The notes: generated by a model from the sequence alone, not told the origin. 45,990 bases of DNA from Roseiflexaceae bacterium (GCA_947450095.1 CANFUF010000012.1:1-45990), one strand, 5' to 3'. Shown: positions 1-8,498, counted from the first letter of the stretch. Numbers and translations are program-made.

Positions 1-121
1 CATGGCGCCGTCATTGCATGGCGCCGTCATTGCATGGCGCCGTCATTGCATGGCGCCGTCATTGCATGGCGCCGTCATTGCATGGCGCCGTCATTGCATG
101 GTACCGTCATTGCATGACGCC
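1..121. repeat. 16-bp tandem repeat array, truncated by window edge
   Basis: The unit CATGGCGCCGTCATTG occurs six times without a mismatch (1-96), a seventh time with GC changed to TA (97-112), and then as a decaying partial copy (113-121). The array may continue upstream of base 1. The unit is not a multiple of three and contains the palindrome GGCGCC inside a near-palindromic ATGGCGCCGTCAT. The identity of the first six copies suggests recent expansion by slippage. No spacers are present, so it is not a CRISPR. Its function is unknown. Confidence 0.95.
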
Positions 122-214
122 ACGACAATAACGCTTCCATTTTCCATTCTCAATCCAAAATAATTTTATATGCGTATACATAATTACGTACTCGCTTCGT
201 TTTAAAGGATACAC

Positions 215-1030
215 ATGAATCGTGATGTTTTACGGCAAATCAGCGTGATACTGATTACCATTGTGACATTAATTGTCAATGGATTGGCTACCGCGCTCCC
301 GCTCAATGGCGTCACCACGGCCAAATTGTCTGATAGCTATTGGATTCGGTTTGTGCCGGCAGGGTATGTCTTTAGTGTATGGGGAATTATTTACACCTTT
401 TTGATAGCCTTTTGTGTCTATCAAGCCCTCCCTTCCAAACGTGAAGACCCGCGACTCCGTGCCATCGGGTGGTGGTTTGTGGTAGGCAGTGCCGCCAATA
501 CGCTGTGGCTCTTGTTTTGGCATTTTTATCAGGTCGAAATCACGTTGGTAATGATGCTCACCTTGTTGGCTACCTTGATTTATACGGTCATTACGCTGGT
601 GCGCATCCCTGCTCGTACGATTACTGAACGCATCTGTGTTGATTTGCCGTTCCACATTTATACCGGCTGGATTAGTGTGGCGACGGTGGTGAATGTGTCG
701 GTTGTGATTTTCCGGCACGGTACATTTAGTGACGAGACGGCGATTTTCTGGACGTTATTGTTAATCGGAGTGGCAGTGATACTCGCTATTTCACAGCGCA
801 TATTGCGCCAAGACACCGCTTACGGTATGGTGATCGCCTGGGCCTTGTACGGCTTAGGGGTCAAGCAAATCCAATATGTCACCAATGAGGCTAAATTACC
901 GCCGGCCCCGCAACTTGTAATGGTGGCGAGTACTACGGCTATTAGCTTGGCGAGTCTATTGTTTGCCTGGTGGTTGCTCGACCGCGTGCGGATGATGATG
1001 CGCAAATCGGCCACCAAATCAGCTGCATAA
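215..1030 (+). CDS. TspO/MBR-related tryptophan-rich membrane protein
   Basis: This is a 271-residue, very hydrophobic protein with about eight predicted membrane segments. The segment PAGYVFSVWGIIYTFL (about residues 48-63) and the scattered Trp residues resemble the start of the TspO/MBR fold (tryptophan-rich sensory protein), but the protein is longer than the roughly 160 residues of classical TspO. TspO proteins bind porphyrins or other hydrophobic ligands; a function for this long variant is not established. The start at 215 is supported by AAAGGA at 204-209. The gene stands alone between the 16-bp repeat array and a strong terminator. The family call is by motif only. Confidence 0.7.
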   Translation: MNRDVLRQISVILITIVTLIVNGLATALPLNGVTTAKLSDSYWIRFVPAGYVFSVWGIIYTFLIAFCVYQALPSKREDPRLRAIGWWFVVGSAANTLWLLFWHFYQVEITLVMMLTLLATLIYTVITLVRIPARTITERICVDLPFHIYTGWISVATVVNVSVVIFRHGTFSDETAIFWTLLLIGVAVILAISQRILRQDTAYGMVIAWALYGLGVKQIQYVTNEAKLPPAPQLVMVASTTAISLASLLFAWWLLDRVRMMMRKSATKSAA

Positions 1031-1050
1031 TGCAAGTTTAATTGTACAAG

Positions 1051-1090
1051 ATCGCTTGGATGCAGTAGTGCTGTATCCAAGCGATTTTTT
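1051..1090 (+). terminator. Rho-independent terminator after the TspO-like gene
   Basis: ATCGCTTGGAT (1051-1061) pairs with ATCCAAGCGAT (1075-1085). Four further inner pairs surround a TAGTG loop, and six T follow (1085-1090). It closes the upstream gene and separates it from the arabinofuranosidase gene. Confidence 0.93.
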
Positions 1091-1114
1091 GTAGAAAGTC
1101 CTGAGAATTTGCGG

Positions 1115-1120
1115 TATGAT
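1115..1120 (+). promoter_or_regulatory. Candidate -10 element of the arabinofuranosidase gene
   Basis: TATGAT lies 40 bases before the preferred start at 1161. No convincing -35 is visible. An alternative in-frame ATG at 1116 falls inside this element, which argues against that longer start. Confidence 0.4.
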
Positions 1121-1160
1121 AGGGGTGTTCCGTTTTACCGACAATAGAACCGAGGAAGTC

Positions 1161-2663
1161 ATGGCAGAGCAACTCAGTGCGCATATTGCACTTGATCGTC
1201 GCCGCGTGGTTGGGCACATTTCACCCACTTTGTTTGGGGGATTCATTGAGCACATGGGTCGTTGTGTCTATGAAGGCATTTATGACCCGGGTTCACCTCA
1301 CGCTGACGCCAAAGGCATTCGTCTCGATGTGTTAGGCGCCCTCAATCAAATGGGTGTCTCGATTATGCGCTACCCTGGCGGCAACATGTTGAGTGGCTAC
1401 GATTGGCGCGACGGTGTGGGTCCGGTCTCACAACGCCCCCGCAAACGTGAACTCGCGTGGAAGTCATTCGAAACCAATCACTTTGGCACCCATGAATTCC
1501 TCGATTACTGTGCCCGCCTCGGTGCCGAACCGATGTTGGGTGTCAATCTCGGTACCGGCGATATTGCCTTGGCGTCGGCCTATGTCGAGTACGTCAATGC
1601 CCCCGCCGGCAGTTTTTGGGCCGACAAGCGGGTTGCTAATGGCCAAGCTGATCCGTGGGGAGTCAAGTGGTGGTGCTTGGGGAACGAAATGGACGGGCCA
1701 TGGCAGATTGGGCACCTCGATGCCGTCGATTATGGGAAAAAAGCCCTCGAAGCGGCCAAGATGATGCGATGGCAAGACGAGACCATCAAACTGGTGCTCG
1801 CCGGCTCATCGAGCAGTGGCATGCCCACCTATCCTAACTGGGATCGCACCATTCTCGAGCATTGTTATGACCACGTTGACGTGTTGTCGATGCACTATTA
1901 TGCCGGCAACCGCAACGACGACACCCCTTCCTACCTCGCCATCGCCCGTGGTCTCGAAGACTATGTCGACACCTTGGCATCGACCATCCGCTATGTCAAA
2001 GCCGTCAAACGTTCCAAGAAGACGGTCAAATTGTCGTGGGACGAGTGGAATGTCTGGTACAAAAACATGCAAATGGACGGCAAGTGGACTGTCGCCCCGC
2101 ATTTAATCGAAGAAGTCTACAACCTCGAAGACGCCCTCGTAGTTGGGCAGTGGTTGAACGTCTTTTTGCGCAAATGTGACGTCATCGAAGCGGCTTGTTT
2201 GGCGCAAATGGTCAACGTGATTGCACCAATCTTGACCACCAAAGATGCCATGTTGATTCAGAGCATTTTTTATCCTTTCATGATGATGGCCAAACGTGCC
2301 AAGGGTGCATCACTCGACGCCGTGGTGCAGGCTCCGGTCTATTCCACCAAAACCGAAGCAGATGTGCCGATGATCGACGTATCTGCATCGTGGGACGATA
2401 CCACCAACCGGGGCGCCTGCTTTGTGGTCAACCGGAGCATCGACCAAGCGATGACGGTGACGATTCGCTTCGACGATGGTATGGCACCGGTCAAAGCCAC
2501 GGCTGCCGAGTCATTGTGGGGCACTGATCCTAAGTCTCACAACACTTTTGCACAACCGCAGTTGCTCACGAGTAAATCCCTCGCCACACCCGTGGTACAA
2601 GACGGGGTGATTATCGTGACGGTACCACCGTTGTCCACCACGGCCATCGATTTGCACGCCTAA
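1161..2663 (+). CDS. abfA: Alpha-N-arabinofuranosidase, GH51
   Basis: This 500-residue enzyme should remove terminal alpha-L-arabinofuranosyl groups from arabinan or arabinoxylan oligosaccharides. The GH51 signatures are clear: HMGRCVYEGIYDPGSPHADA near the N terminus, MRYPGGN (69-75), the acid/base glutamate in WCLGNEMDGPW (E176) and the nucleophile in LSWDEWNVW (E295). Length and both glutamate positions match characterised GH51 enzymes. There is no signal peptide, so it probably acts in the cytosol on imported oligosaccharides. GAGG at 1153-1156 supports ATG 1161; an in-frame ATG at 1116 would add 15 poorly fitting residues. No sugar transporter or other glycosidase is adjacent, so it appears to be a single-gene unit. 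Confidence 0.95.
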   Translation: MAEQLSAHIALDRRRVVGHISPTLFGGFIEHMGRCVYEGIYDPGSPHADAKGIRLDVLGALNQMGVSIMRYPGGNMLSGYDWRDGVGPVSQRPRKRELAWKSFETNHFGTHEFLDYCARLGAEPMLGVNLGTGDIALASAYVEYVNAPAGSFWADKRVANGQADPWGVKWWCLGNEMDGPWQIGHLDAVDYGKKALEAAKMMRWQDETIKLVLAGSSSSGMPTYPNWDRTILEHCYDHVDVLSMHYYAGNRNDDTPSYLAIARGLEDYVDTLASTIRYVKAVKRSKKTVKLSWDEWNVWYKNMQMDGKWTVAPHLIEEVYNLEDALVVGQWLNVFLRKCDVIEAACLAQMVNVIAPILTTKDAMLIQSIFYPFMMMAKRAKGASLDAVVQAPVYSTKTEADVPMIDVSASWDDTTNRGACFVVNRSIDQAMTVTIRFDDGMAPVKATAAESLWGTDPKSHNTFAQPQLLTSKSLATPVVQDGVIIVTVPPLSTTAIDLHA

Positions 2664-2673
2664 ATTTGTTGTT

Positions 2674-2707
2674 GCCACACACTGGGGCTCACGCTCTCGT
2701 GTGTGGC
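2674..2707 (+). terminator. Probable terminator hairpin after abfA
   Basis: GCCACACAC (2674-2682) pairs perfectly with GTGTGTGGC (2699-2707) around a 16-base loop. A T-rich but interrupted tail (TCGTTGTTTG) follows. It probably terminates abfA, with possible read-through into the next gene. Confidence 0.6.
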
Positions 2708-2737
2708 TCGTTGTTTGTAGACTAAAGGGTGGGTAGC

Positions 2738-3601
2738 ATGCCACGATTTCGTTTTCAATGGGACAATATCGACGCAAACCTGCGTGAAATTCTCGCCAAA
2801 ATATTTCATTTGCCGGGTGTTGATGCAGTACACTTCGTAACCCGTTTTGGCAAGCGCCCCAATCAAGAATTTATCCAAGCTGCCTGGCCCCTGTTGCTCG
2901 ATCATTGGCTGGTCCTCGACAAGAACGCCGCCCACCGCATTGCCGAAGCCTTGCGGATGCGTCATGTGGGGGACACGACTATCAGCGATGATATGATTTA
3001 TCTGCGTAGTTGTCGGAATAGTGCTGGGCTTCGTGATGTGGCGTTGATTGAGTTTATTGCCTTTGGTGAACGCAACGAAGCAGGTGTCCGCTTGCCCGAA
3101 TCACCGGCTCCCGCCCCAAACGAAACGACAGCGCTGGTGATTTCGCCTGTCATCAGCAAAAACGAAAATCCTGTTGATGTATTGCGCCAATTTGTATTGC
3201 AAACATTGGCGAGTCACTATGAAGAAAACGCTATTTCGATTGATGTCGATGGTGACATTATCATGCCGGCGGGGAGCGCAGTAATGTGTGTGACCGTTGC
3301 TCCCGAGCCATTGATTGTGCGGGTTTATGCCGTATTGATTAAAAAAGTGGTGCGCAGTGATGAATTATATGAAACACTCAACCATATCAATGCGGTACTC
3401 CAAATCGGTCGTATGTTTGAAAAAGATGGTTTGATTATTTTGGAGTCGAGTATTTTTCCGTATGCGCTTAATGCACAATCGCTCATTAATGTTGTCACGC
3501 AAGTCCAACTTCAGGCCGATCACTACGACGATCGTCTGCATGCGAGCTTTGGTGGCGAATTAATTGGCACATCGCTTACTGATGATGTGATTGATGTATA
3601 G
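2738..3601 (+). CDS. YbjN/T3SS-chaperone-like (TY-Chap) protein
   Basis: This soluble protein has 287 residues. The C-terminal half (about 145-260: a run of beta strands, then YETLNHINAVLQIGRMF and a helix ending in NVVTQVQLQADHYDD) resembles the YbjN/CesT type-III-chaperone-like fold, which binds peptides of partner proteins. The N-terminal 100 residues are not recognised. A Pro-rich linker (about 118-130) separates the two parts. ATG 2738 is preceded by AAAGGGTGGG and is preferred over GTG 2729. The next gene, an HtrA-type protease, begins 12 bases after the stop, so the two are probably cotranscribed. A role in presenting or protecting protease clients is an inference from that pairing. 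Confidence 0.55.
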   Translation: MPRFRFQWDNIDANLREILAKIFHLPGVDAVHFVTRFGKRPNQEFIQAAWPLLLDHWLVLDKNAAHRIAEALRMRHVGDTTISDDMIYLRSCRNSAGLRDVALIEFIAFGERNEAGVRLPESPAPAPNETTALVISPVISKNENPVDVLRQFVLQTLASHYEENAISIDVDGDIIMPAGSAVMCVTVAPEPLIVRVYAVLIKKVVRSDELYETLNHINAVLQIGRMFEKDGLIILESSIFPYALNAQSLINVVTQVQLQADHYDDRLHASFGGELIGTSLTDDVIDV

Positions 3602-3613
3602 GAGTACGCGCTG

Positions 3614-4513
3614 ATGGCACAAACCTTATTGCAATTTAATCAACAGATTACGCAACTGATTGCCCAGACGCGCCATAGTACGGCTACCATTGCGGGGATG
3701 ACCATCGACATTGCCTCGGGAAGCTCGGGCTCGGGGTGGGTCTATGATGAGTTCGGGCATGTGGTGACCAATTATCACGTCATCAAAACACTCGAGCGCA
3801 ACTTGACGGTACAATTTGTGGGGCGTAAAGCGGTCGCCGCGCAAATTGTGGGCGTAGATCCAGCCAGTGATTTGGCCGTACTCCGCTGTAATGCACCGAT
3901 TACACCACCGCCGCCGTTACCGCTCCGCACTACCCCCATCCAACTTGGTGAAGTATGTATTGCCATGGGCTCTCCATTGAGTTTCCGCGAGTCGATTAGC
4001 TTTGGGGTGGTTAGTGGCTTGTCGCGCCAAGTTCCCAATGAATACGGATTTATCGAAGAAAGCATCCAGATCGATGCTGCCATTAATCCTGGCAATTCGG
4101 GTGGTCCGCTCATCGACTGGCAAGGGCAAGTGATGGGTGTCAATGTCGCTAAATATGTCGATGCCGAGAACATTGGCTTTGCGATTGCTGCCGAGATTGT
4201 GGGTGATGTCGTCCCCGAAATCATTGCTCATGGTGCGGTACTACGGGGTACGTTGGGTATTTCGATAGGGGAACATTGGTCCGACGACGGCAGTGACCAC
4301 CAGGTCATTACCGTCCAACGCATCCGCACCACGCCGTCACCATTTGAAATCGGCGACGTTATCATGCACATCAACAACATTCCGATTGTGCGGCGCTACG
4401 ATGTCCGCAAAATCTTGCGCCGCGATGCTATCGGGACGGTATTGACCGTTGACGTCCTGCGTGCTGGCAACCGCTTACAACTCGCCATCCCCGTGACGCC
4501 CCGCACATATTAA
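3614..4513 (+). CDS. Trypsin-like serine protease with PDZ domain (HtrA/Do-like, S1C)
   Basis: This 299-residue protease carries the full catalytic triad: H55 in VVTNYHVI, D86 in DPASDLAVL and S162 in NPGNSGGPLID. A PDZ-like domain occupies about 205-297. HtrA/DegP proteins degrade or remodel misfolded proteins, usually outside the cytoplasm. This one lacks a signal peptide or membrane anchor: the N terminus MAQTLLQFNQQITQL is an amphipathic helix, so it may act in the cytosol. It follows the TY-Chap-like gene by 12 bases and is probably translated from the same mRNA; GGAGTACGCG before ATG 3614 gives a ribosome site. Confidence 0.92.
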   Translation: MAQTLLQFNQQITQLIAQTRHSTATIAGMTIDIASGSSGSGWVYDEFGHVVTNYHVIKTLERNLTVQFVGRKAVAAQIVGVDPASDLAVLRCNAPITPPPPLPLRTTPIQLGEVCIAMGSPLSFRESISFGVVSGLSRQVPNEYGFIEESIQIDAAINPGNSGGPLIDWQGQVMGVNVAKYVDAENIGFAIAAEIVGDVVPEIIAHGAVLRGTLGISIGEHWSDDGSDHQVITVQRIRTTPSPFEIGDVIMHINNIPIVRRYDVRKILRRDAIGTVLTVDVLRAGNRLQLAIPVTPRTY

Positions 4514-4532
4514 GTGATGTTAGTACGCAATT

Positions 4533-4558
4533 GGTGGTGGGGTATTTACCCCACCACT
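4533..4558. terminator. GC-rich hairpin between convergent genes
   Basis: GTGGTGGGG (4534-4542) pairs with CCCCACCAC (4549-4557) around TATTTA. It lacks an immediate T run, but AT-rich DNA follows at 4617-4640. It lies between the convergent protease and P450 genes and probably serves as a terminator or 3' stabiliser. Confidence 0.6.
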
Positions 4559-4640
4559 GCGAGCCCTGCGCCACCGCATGATTGTGTGTGTCGTTGTCAC
4601 GTTTCGGCGCGGTATGCTTTTTTCAAAAAAATAAAAAATA

Positions 4641-5987
4641 TTATGCGCGGCGGTGAATTTGCACCATCACACCCCGTTTGGGGCGCAAGGTTATCGCCGG
4701 CTGGGGGACAACCCGTTGCCATGGTAATAATTGCCAGTCGCCGTGCCGCATCACCATCGCCAAAATAAGGGTCGCTTCGATGAGGGCAAACTGTTGACCG
4801 ATGCACAAACGCGGACCGCCCCCAAAGGGAAAGTAGGCGTATTTGGGGAGCTGTGCCTTGAATGATTCACTCCAGCGCGTCGGGATGAATGCATCGGGTT
4901 GGTCGTACCAGCGCACATCGCGGTGCATGGCGTATTGACTCAACGTCACATCTTTGCCGGCGGGGATGGCAAAATCGCCAATCGTCACATCGGCAATACA
5001 CGAGCGGGCAATGGTATAGGCGGGCGGGTAGAGGCGCATCGCTTCGCGGATGACTTGCTCGGTATAGACCAAATTGGGGATGTCGGCCATGGTCGGTAGT
5101 CGGTCACCGATAATCTGCGTGAGTTCAGATTGCATGGTTTGCAGGCAATCGGGGTGCCGGAGCAGCAACCAAATGCTCCAGGTCAAGGTCAACGCCGTGG
5201 TTTCGTGGCCTGCCAAAAAAAGTGTTTTGCATTCGTCGCGCAGTTGGGTGTGAGACATCGGTTGATCGTCATCATCGCGCGCCGCCAAAAACATCCCCAA
5301 TAAATCGGTAGCATTCGTTGGGGAGGACATGCGCTCCGCAATAATTTCGTCAATCACCGTGTCGAGTGTCTGAATTGCTATGTTATAAGCCGCATTTTTG
5401 GCATTATGCAGCGGTAATTTGGTAATGCTCGCGGCGATGTCACGGAGCGGATCACCCACAAAATAATCCATTGCGTCGTGCAGGGCCTGCCCGATGGTAT
5501 GGAGTTGGCGTGGGGTAATTGCCCCAAACAAGGTTTCGGCCACGATGGTCAGTGTCAGTTCCATCATCGTGGTGAGGATGTCGACGGGTTGATTGACGGG
5601 CAGGGTGGCGAGCGCCTCGGCAGTTTTGGCAATGATGATTTCGGTATACTCAGTAATCCGTTGCCGATGGAAGGCTGGCTGCGCCATGCGCCGTTGGCGT
5701 AACCAAAAATCGCCGTCGCTACTCAGCAACCCATTCCCAAACAAGGCGCTGGCATGGTGTTTCAAAAAACCATCTTTGTGAAAATGTTTTTGTTTGGTGA
5801 CGAGTACTTCTTCGATTAAGGCGGGATCAGTCACGACAAAAAAGGTGTGCGGCGGCACCGCGACTTCGACGATGTGCGGGAATTGGCGGTGCAGGCGCTG
5901 CATAACGGCCATCGGGTCAATGGTTAGCCAGAGCATATGGCCGATGCGGGGGATACCGTGGGATTGGGGTATGGGGGTGGTTGGCAT
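4641..5987 (-). CDS. Cytochrome P450
   Basis: This 448-residue haem monooxygenase has all the family hallmarks: the oxygen-activation motif AGHETT (259-264) in the I helix, E315xxR318 in the K helix, and the haem-thiolate loop FPFGGGPRLCIG with ligand C395. It has no membrane anchor, so it is a soluble bacterial type needing separate redox partners, none of which is encoded here. Similarity in the C-terminal third is to the CYP102/CYP4-like, fatty-acid-type group rather than the steroid or macrolide types; the substrate is unknown. It lies downstream of a Rieske oxygenase gene, separated by a 13-bp hairpin, and may be cotranscribed. The ribosome site before ATG 5987 is weak (AAAGAAA). Confidence 0.95.
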   Translation of the reverse strand: MPTTPIPQSHGIPRIGHMLWLTIDPMAVMQRLHRQFPHIVEVAVPPHTFFVVTDPALIEEVLVTKQKHFHKDGFLKHHASALFGNGLLSSDGDFWLRQRRMAQPAFHRQRITEYTEIIIAKTAEALATLPVNQPVDILTTMMELTLTIVAETLFGAITPRQLHTIGQALHDAMDYFVGDPLRDIAASITKLPLHNAKNAAYNIAIQTLDTVIDEIIAERMSSPTNATDLLGMFLAARDDDDQPMSHTQLRDECKTLFLAGHETTALTLTWSIWLLLRHPDCLQTMQSELTQIIGDRLPTMADIPNLVYTEQVIREAMRLYPPAYTIARSCIADVTIGDFAIPAGKDVTLSQYAMHRDVRWYDQPDAFIPTRWSESFKAQLPKYAYFPFGGGPRLCIGQQFALIEATLILAMVMRHGDWQLLPWQRVVPQPAITLRPKRGVMVQIHRRA

Positions 5988-6004
5988 GATTTCACATTTC
6001 TTTG

Positions 6005-6043
6005 AGACACGTCCAGCGACCCCATCGTCAGCTGGACGTGTCT
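6005..6043. other. Perfect 13-bp intergenic hairpin
   Basis: AGACACGTCCAGC (6005-6017) pairs with GCTGGACGTGTCT (6031-6043) around a 13-base loop, between the Rieske and P450 genes. No T run follows on either strand, so it is not a standard intrinsic terminator. It could stabilise mRNA, weaken read-through or be a protein site. Confidence 0.7.
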
Positions 6044-6050
6044 AATGGGA

Positions 6051-7136
6051 CTATTTGGCGTTGAGGTGTTCGCAAATCAGGCCGTGGAAGTGATGGACGC
6101 CGTTTTCGCGGGCCACCGAAAACCGGCCAGTGGTGTATGAACGTGAGCGTAAGCGGCGTTGCACCGTTTCGCAAAGTTCGATGTCTTCTTGTTGTACTGA
6201 GTCACTAAAGGCGAATGATTTGGCGAAATCTTCGGCCACCCCGGGACGATTGACGTCGCGCAAATACCATTCAAAGATAGTCACAGTGCGCTCAGGGCCT
6301 AACGGCAAAATAATGTTGATTTGCACGTTATCGGGATAGATGTTGAGCATCAGATTGGGGAAGAGCCAGTAGTAGAGCGCTTGGGCGGGAGCGCCATCGT
6401 CGAGATTGCGGCGATACAACGACTCATCTTTGGCGCGAATCGGGGCGTATTGTTTGGAATAATAGCGCTCAGGTTCGACCAAATATTGGTTGTAGTCGAT
6501 TTCTTTGAACAAGCCGGGATGGGCGATGGGGATGTGGTAGCCCTCGAGGTAATTGTCGACGTAGACCTTCCAATTGCAGTTGATTTCGTAATCGATGCGC
6601 TTATAAAAGCCCATCTGCTCGATTTGCATGTGGACGGTTTCGGGGATGATCTTGGCCAATACCTCGTGTAAACCTGGGGTTTGGTCGTCGAGGCAGACGA
6701 AAATGAAGGGTCCCCAGGTGTCGACACGCACCGGTTTGAGTCCGAATTCATTGCGGTCGAAGCATTCGACTCCTTCAAATTCGGGGGTGTTGAGCAATTT
6801 GCCATCGAGGCTGTAAGTCCAGCCGTGGTAGGTGCATTGCAACGTCTTGCGGTGACCGGCGCCATTGGCGACGGCCCCGGCGCGGTGGCGACAGACATTG
6901 TAGAAGGCATGGATTTTGCCGTAACTATCGCGAGTAATCACTAACGGTTCATCGACGACACTACACGTGAAGTGATCACCGGGCAGCTTGAGTTGCTCGA
7001 GCCGCCCGACCAGCTGCCACGTTTTGGCAAAAATCAGCTCTTTTTCTTGTGCGAGTAACGCGGGATCACGATACCAATCTGATGGAATGGTGGTCGCTTT
7101 GGTTAAATCGGGTTCAAAGACAAATGGCGTGGCCAT
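6051..7136 (-). CDS. Rieske [2Fe-2S] aromatic-ring-hydroxylating oxygenase, alpha subunit-like
   Basis: This 361-residue oxygenase has an N-terminal Rieske domain with cluster ligands C82-x-H84 (CRH) and C101-xx-H104 (CTYHGW). The C-terminal catalytic domain has the mononuclear iron site N-x-LEGYHIPIAHPG (H201, H206), with a likely Asp ligand in QEDIELCETVQ near the C terminus. The family hydroxylates or demethylates aromatic and quaternary-amine substrates. The short alpha-only form without a beta subunit is typical of the GbcA/carnitine-oxygenase or phenylpropionate type groups. The substrate is not predictable. It lies 16 bases after the FKBP gene, so the two should be cotranscribed. No reductase component is nearby. 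Confidence 0.93.
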   Translation of the reverse strand: MATPFVFEPDLTKATTIPSDWYRDPALLAQEKELIFAKTWQLVGRLEQLKLPGDHFTCSVVDEPLVITRDSYGKIHAFYNVCRHRAGAVANGAGHRKTLQCTYHGWTYSLDGKLLNTPEFEGVECFDRNEFGLKPVRVDTWGPFIFVCLDDQTPGLHEVLAKIIPETVHMQIEQMGFYKRIDYEINCNWKVYVDNYLEGYHIPIAHPGLFKEIDYNQYLVEPERYYSKQYAPIRAKDESLYRRNLDDGAPAQALYYWLFPNLMLNIYPDNVQINIILPLGPERTVTIFEWYLRDVNRPGVAEDFAKSFAFSDSVQQEDIELCETVQRRLRSRSYTTGRFSVARENGVHHFHGLICEHLNAK

Positions 7137-7152
7137 AAGCTACTCTCAGTCC

Positions 7153-7497
7153 TTAAACACTCAATAATTCGACATCGAATACGAGTGTGGCATTGGGGGG
7201 GATGACGCCACCGGCACCACGGGCACCGTAACCGAGACTTGCGGGGATGGTCAGCATGCGGCGGCCGCCGACCTTCATGCTGGCAACGCCTTCGTCCCAG
7301 CCTTGGATGACTTGGCCAACGCCGATGATGAAGGTGAATGGGTCATTGCGATCGCGTGAGCTATCGAATTTTTTGCCGTCAACCAGGGTGCCGGTATAGT
7401 GCACGGTCACTTGCTTGCCACGGACGGGACTCGCACCGGTGCCGACAGTGAGGTCTTGGTATTGCAAGCCGGAGGGAGTGGTAATGATGTCAGACAT
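7153..7497 (-). CDS. FKBP-type peptidyl-prolyl cis-trans isomerase
   Basis: This 114-residue single-domain FKBP accelerates proline isomerisation during protein folding. The whole domain is present: TPSGLQYQDLTVGTG, VTVHYTGTLVDGKKFDSS, PFTFIIGVGQVIQGWDEGV, MLTIPASLGYG and IPPNATLVFDVELL, including the FK506-pocket residues Y, D, F, V-I, W and Y. It has no signal peptide, so it is cytosolic. AAAGGA precedes ATG 7497. It sits between genes for two oxygenases (PhyH-type upstream, Rieske downstream) and has its own likely promoter at 7539-7567. It may help fold the oxygenases, or its position may be incidental. Confidence 0.97.
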   Translation of the reverse strand: MSDIITTPSGLQYQDLTVGTGASPVRGKQVTVHYTGTLVDGKKFDSSRDRNDPFTFIIGVGQVIQGWDEGVASMKVGGRRMLTIPASLGYGARGAGGVIPPNATLVFDVELLSV

Positions 7498-7538
7498 GGG
7501 AGGAGATTCCTTTGTACTACAAAAACAGAAACACTGCT

Positions 7539-7567
7539 ATCATACCCGATTCTTTTGCACTTGGCAG
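7539..7567 (-). promoter_or_regulatory. Promoter candidate for FKBP-Rieske genes
   Basis: On the minus strand, CTGCCA (7567-7562) and TATGAT (7544-7539) are separated by 17 bases. The -10 ends about 40 bases before the FKBP start. Confidence 0.5.
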
Positions 7568-7577
7568 AATTACGGAC

Positions 7578-8498
7578 TTAACAAATCTTGCCACGTTTAC
7601 CGGCAGCACCGTGTCCAATCGGCTCATCGCCAATCCAACGCTCGTCGATGGGTTCATCGGCCCGCTGATAGCGAGTGTCTGTCGATAAACGGACACGGTT
7701 GGAGGCGTTATCGAGACTAGTATGCACGGTAAACACACTAAAAATCAACACATCGCCCGCTTCATAGTTGGCAGTCAGCCAGCGGCCACCGAGGGCGTTG
7801 CGGAGCTTGACTGGGTTGTCTGACAACCAGCCACCATCGCGAATATTGCCACCACCGCCCATTTTGGTGTAGCCTTCGCCTACTTTGTTTTCACAAAACT
7901 CGTCGACATCTTTGCTGGCATAGCCGTTGTTGAGTTTATCGTGCTGGTGTGAGCGCTCAAGCACGAGCAATCCGCCCATTGCAATAGGGATGTCGCTGAG
8001 CGGTGTCCAGGCGGTATAAAGTTTTTTGGTACCACGCCCCATGTAGACTACATCCATATGGGGCGGCGTGCCACGTTTGGGGGCGACGGCTCGCACCCAC
8101 GTAAAATCGTAGTGGCGGACGGTGGATTCGAGCAATAAGCCAAAAATATCAATCATGGCGCCATCATACAAAACGTCCATGAGTGGGGTGTTATCTTTGG
8201 CAAGGTCAGGCATGAAGGCTACTTTGGTGTCGGGGGCAGCAATACATTCGTCGATGGGGTAACGAGTGTCGATATGTCCTTGGGCGGCCAAGCGTTCGGC
8301 CATAATGTGGCGAGCGGCGGCGATTTTTGTGGTATCGAGCACCCCTTTGAGGTAGATATAGCCTTCCTTCTCGATGAATTGACGGAGCGCTTCGGGATTT
8401 TCTAATAAGTTGGTGCAATCGTGGAGTATCCCAAATGCTGCAGGATCGGTCGAAATTTCGTGCTTCATGCTAGTGAGATACGGAAATGTGCTGGTCAT
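7578..8498 (-). CDS. Phytanoyl-CoA dioxygenase (PhyH) family protein
   Basis: This 306-residue protein is of the non-haem Fe(II)/2-oxoglutarate dioxygenase family. The iron site H147-x-D149 (TPPHMDVVYMG) and distal H259 (VFTVHTSLDNASN) are present, and R268 or R270 should bind 2-oxoglutarate. PhyH relatives hydroxylate phytanoyl-CoA, ectoine, halogenated or natural-product substrates; the substrate here is unknown. The start is placed at 8498, where GGGAG lies five bases upstream; an earlier in-frame start at 8522 would overlap likely promoter leader. It is the first gene of the minus-strand oxidative cluster and is 80 bases from the FKBP gene. Confidence 0.88.
   Translation of the reverse strand: MTSTFPYLTSMKHEISTDPAAFGILHDCTNLLENPEALRQFIEKEGYIYLKGVLDTTKIAAARHIMAERLAAQGHIDTRYPIDECIAAPDTKVAFMPDLAKDNTPLMDVLYDGAMIDIFGLLLESTVRHYDFTWVRAVAPKRGTPPHMDVVYMGRGTKKLYTAWTPLSDIPIAMGGLLVLERSHQHDKLNNGYASKDVDEFCENKVGEGYTKMGGGGNIRDGGWLSDNPVKLRNALGGRWLTANYEAGDVLIFSVFTVHTSLDNASNRVRLSTDTRYQRADEPIDERWIGDEPIGHGAAGKRGKIC

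Noticed and set aside
1-121. CRISPR-like repeat
   Set aside because: Units are directly abutting with no spacers and are only 16 bases long.
4514-4768. 84-residue frame after the protease gene
   Set aside because: It starts directly at the preceding stop, runs through the hairpin and into the P450 3' end, and has no protein-like composition.
6005-6043. Intrinsic terminator between the Rieske and P450 genes
   Set aside because: A strong stem, but no T run on either strand, so it is listed as a hairpin of unknown role.
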